Shown here piece after piece: positions 63,840 through 64,000 of a DNA stretch of 64,000 nucleotides. Position 1 is the first letter of the stretch; each line of letters begins with the position of its first letter. The notes under the pieces were generated by a model. The model made no database searches and was not told the DNA's origin. It saw only the letters and a list, made by a program, of their open reading frames with translations. This DNA comes from Olsenella_K absiana (GTDB lineage Bacteria; Actinomycetota; Coriobacteriia; Coriobacteriales; Atopobiaceae), in NCBI RefSeq assembly GCF_036408855.1, contig NZ_JAZGJQ010000001.1, forward strand, positions 248,001-312,000, given 5' to 3'. The translations under genes were made by a program, and so were the position numbers.

Positions 63840-64000
63840 GGCGTTCCTATTGCGCGTTTGGCTTCTTGGGTGGGGGAGTGGGCCCGGGCGCTGGTCGCCC
63901 CTCGGACCTCGGGGCCGGCTCGCGCTTGGGACCTCGGGCGCGAATCGCCCTTCAGGCAAAAGATGATAGCGTTTGGCGCCCCTCTCCGCCGGGCTCGGCG

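Overview
The window is very GC-rich (roughly 70 percent) and almost entirely bacterial coding sequence. The gene set points to an anaerobic, amino-acid-fermenting actinobacterium of the class Coriobacteriia, most likely an Olsenella/Atopobiaceae relative: a complete Rnf complex next to an indolepyruvate:ferredoxin oxidoreductase and phenylacetate-CoA ligases, a VaFE/SpaA-type surface protein, HtpG, LarC, YedF and several oxygen-sensitive Fe-S enzymes. This placement is inferred from gene content and composition; there is no rRNA in the window. I saw no rRNA, tRNA, insertion sequence, prophage or CRISPR array.

Layout. 1-5400: a partial Fe-S protein, a membrane-anchored GIY-YIG protein, a radical SAM protein, then a four-gene operon on the minus strand (G3E GTPase, small thioredoxin, CSCSS permease, ArsR regulator) that looks like a metal/metalloid module. 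5400-9300: a minus-strand cysteine-degradation group (flavoprotein, L-cysteine desulfidase, hemerythrin-like protein). 9600-17100: a large cell-wall surface protein, glycerate kinase, a flavin-reductase-like protein, a small gene with an in-frame TGA, a short-chain dehydrogenase and an iron-type alcohol dehydrogenase. 17600-27700: the energy core, rnfCDGEAB, a ComB-like phosphatase, iorAB and a first paaK, all on the plus strand. IorAB oxidises aryl-pyruvates and reduces ferredoxin; Rnf can reoxidise that ferredoxin and pump ions; PaaK handles the aryl-acetyl-CoA/aryl-acetate step.

28400-36800: DUF554 protein, HtpG and a HAD phosphatase, then a lower-GC accessory stretch (31.5-35.3 kb) holding tandem repeats, a nuclease-fold orphan, a DegV protein and a 79-residue small protein behind three palindromic iterons. 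36900-46600: PfkA, 5'-deoxynucleotidase, M18 aminopeptidase, a second paaK with an ACT protein, the selenium-associated YedF, a glutamine amidotransferase with a divergent MarR regulator, and a second DegV protein. 46900-64000: flippase-like membrane protein, PPK2, two secreted coiled-coil cell-wall proteins with different C-terminal domains, a nucleoid-associated protein, a lone prepilin peptidase, LarC, C69 dipeptidase, YitT-type protein, DAHP synthase, ketopantoate-reductase-family protein and an acyltransferase-3/SGNH protein.

The most intriguing unexplained signal is at 14639-15004. A small open frame is interrupted by one in-frame TGA and continues in the same frame with coding-like sequence. 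Immediately 3' of the TGA lies a stem-loop whose bulged U and apical GU sit almost where they do in the Escherichia coli fdhF selenocysteine insertion element. The same window encodes YedF, a marker of bacterial selenium use. Together these make it a candidate selenoprotein with a Cys-Gly-Sec motif; a nonsense-mutated pseudogene is the main alternative.
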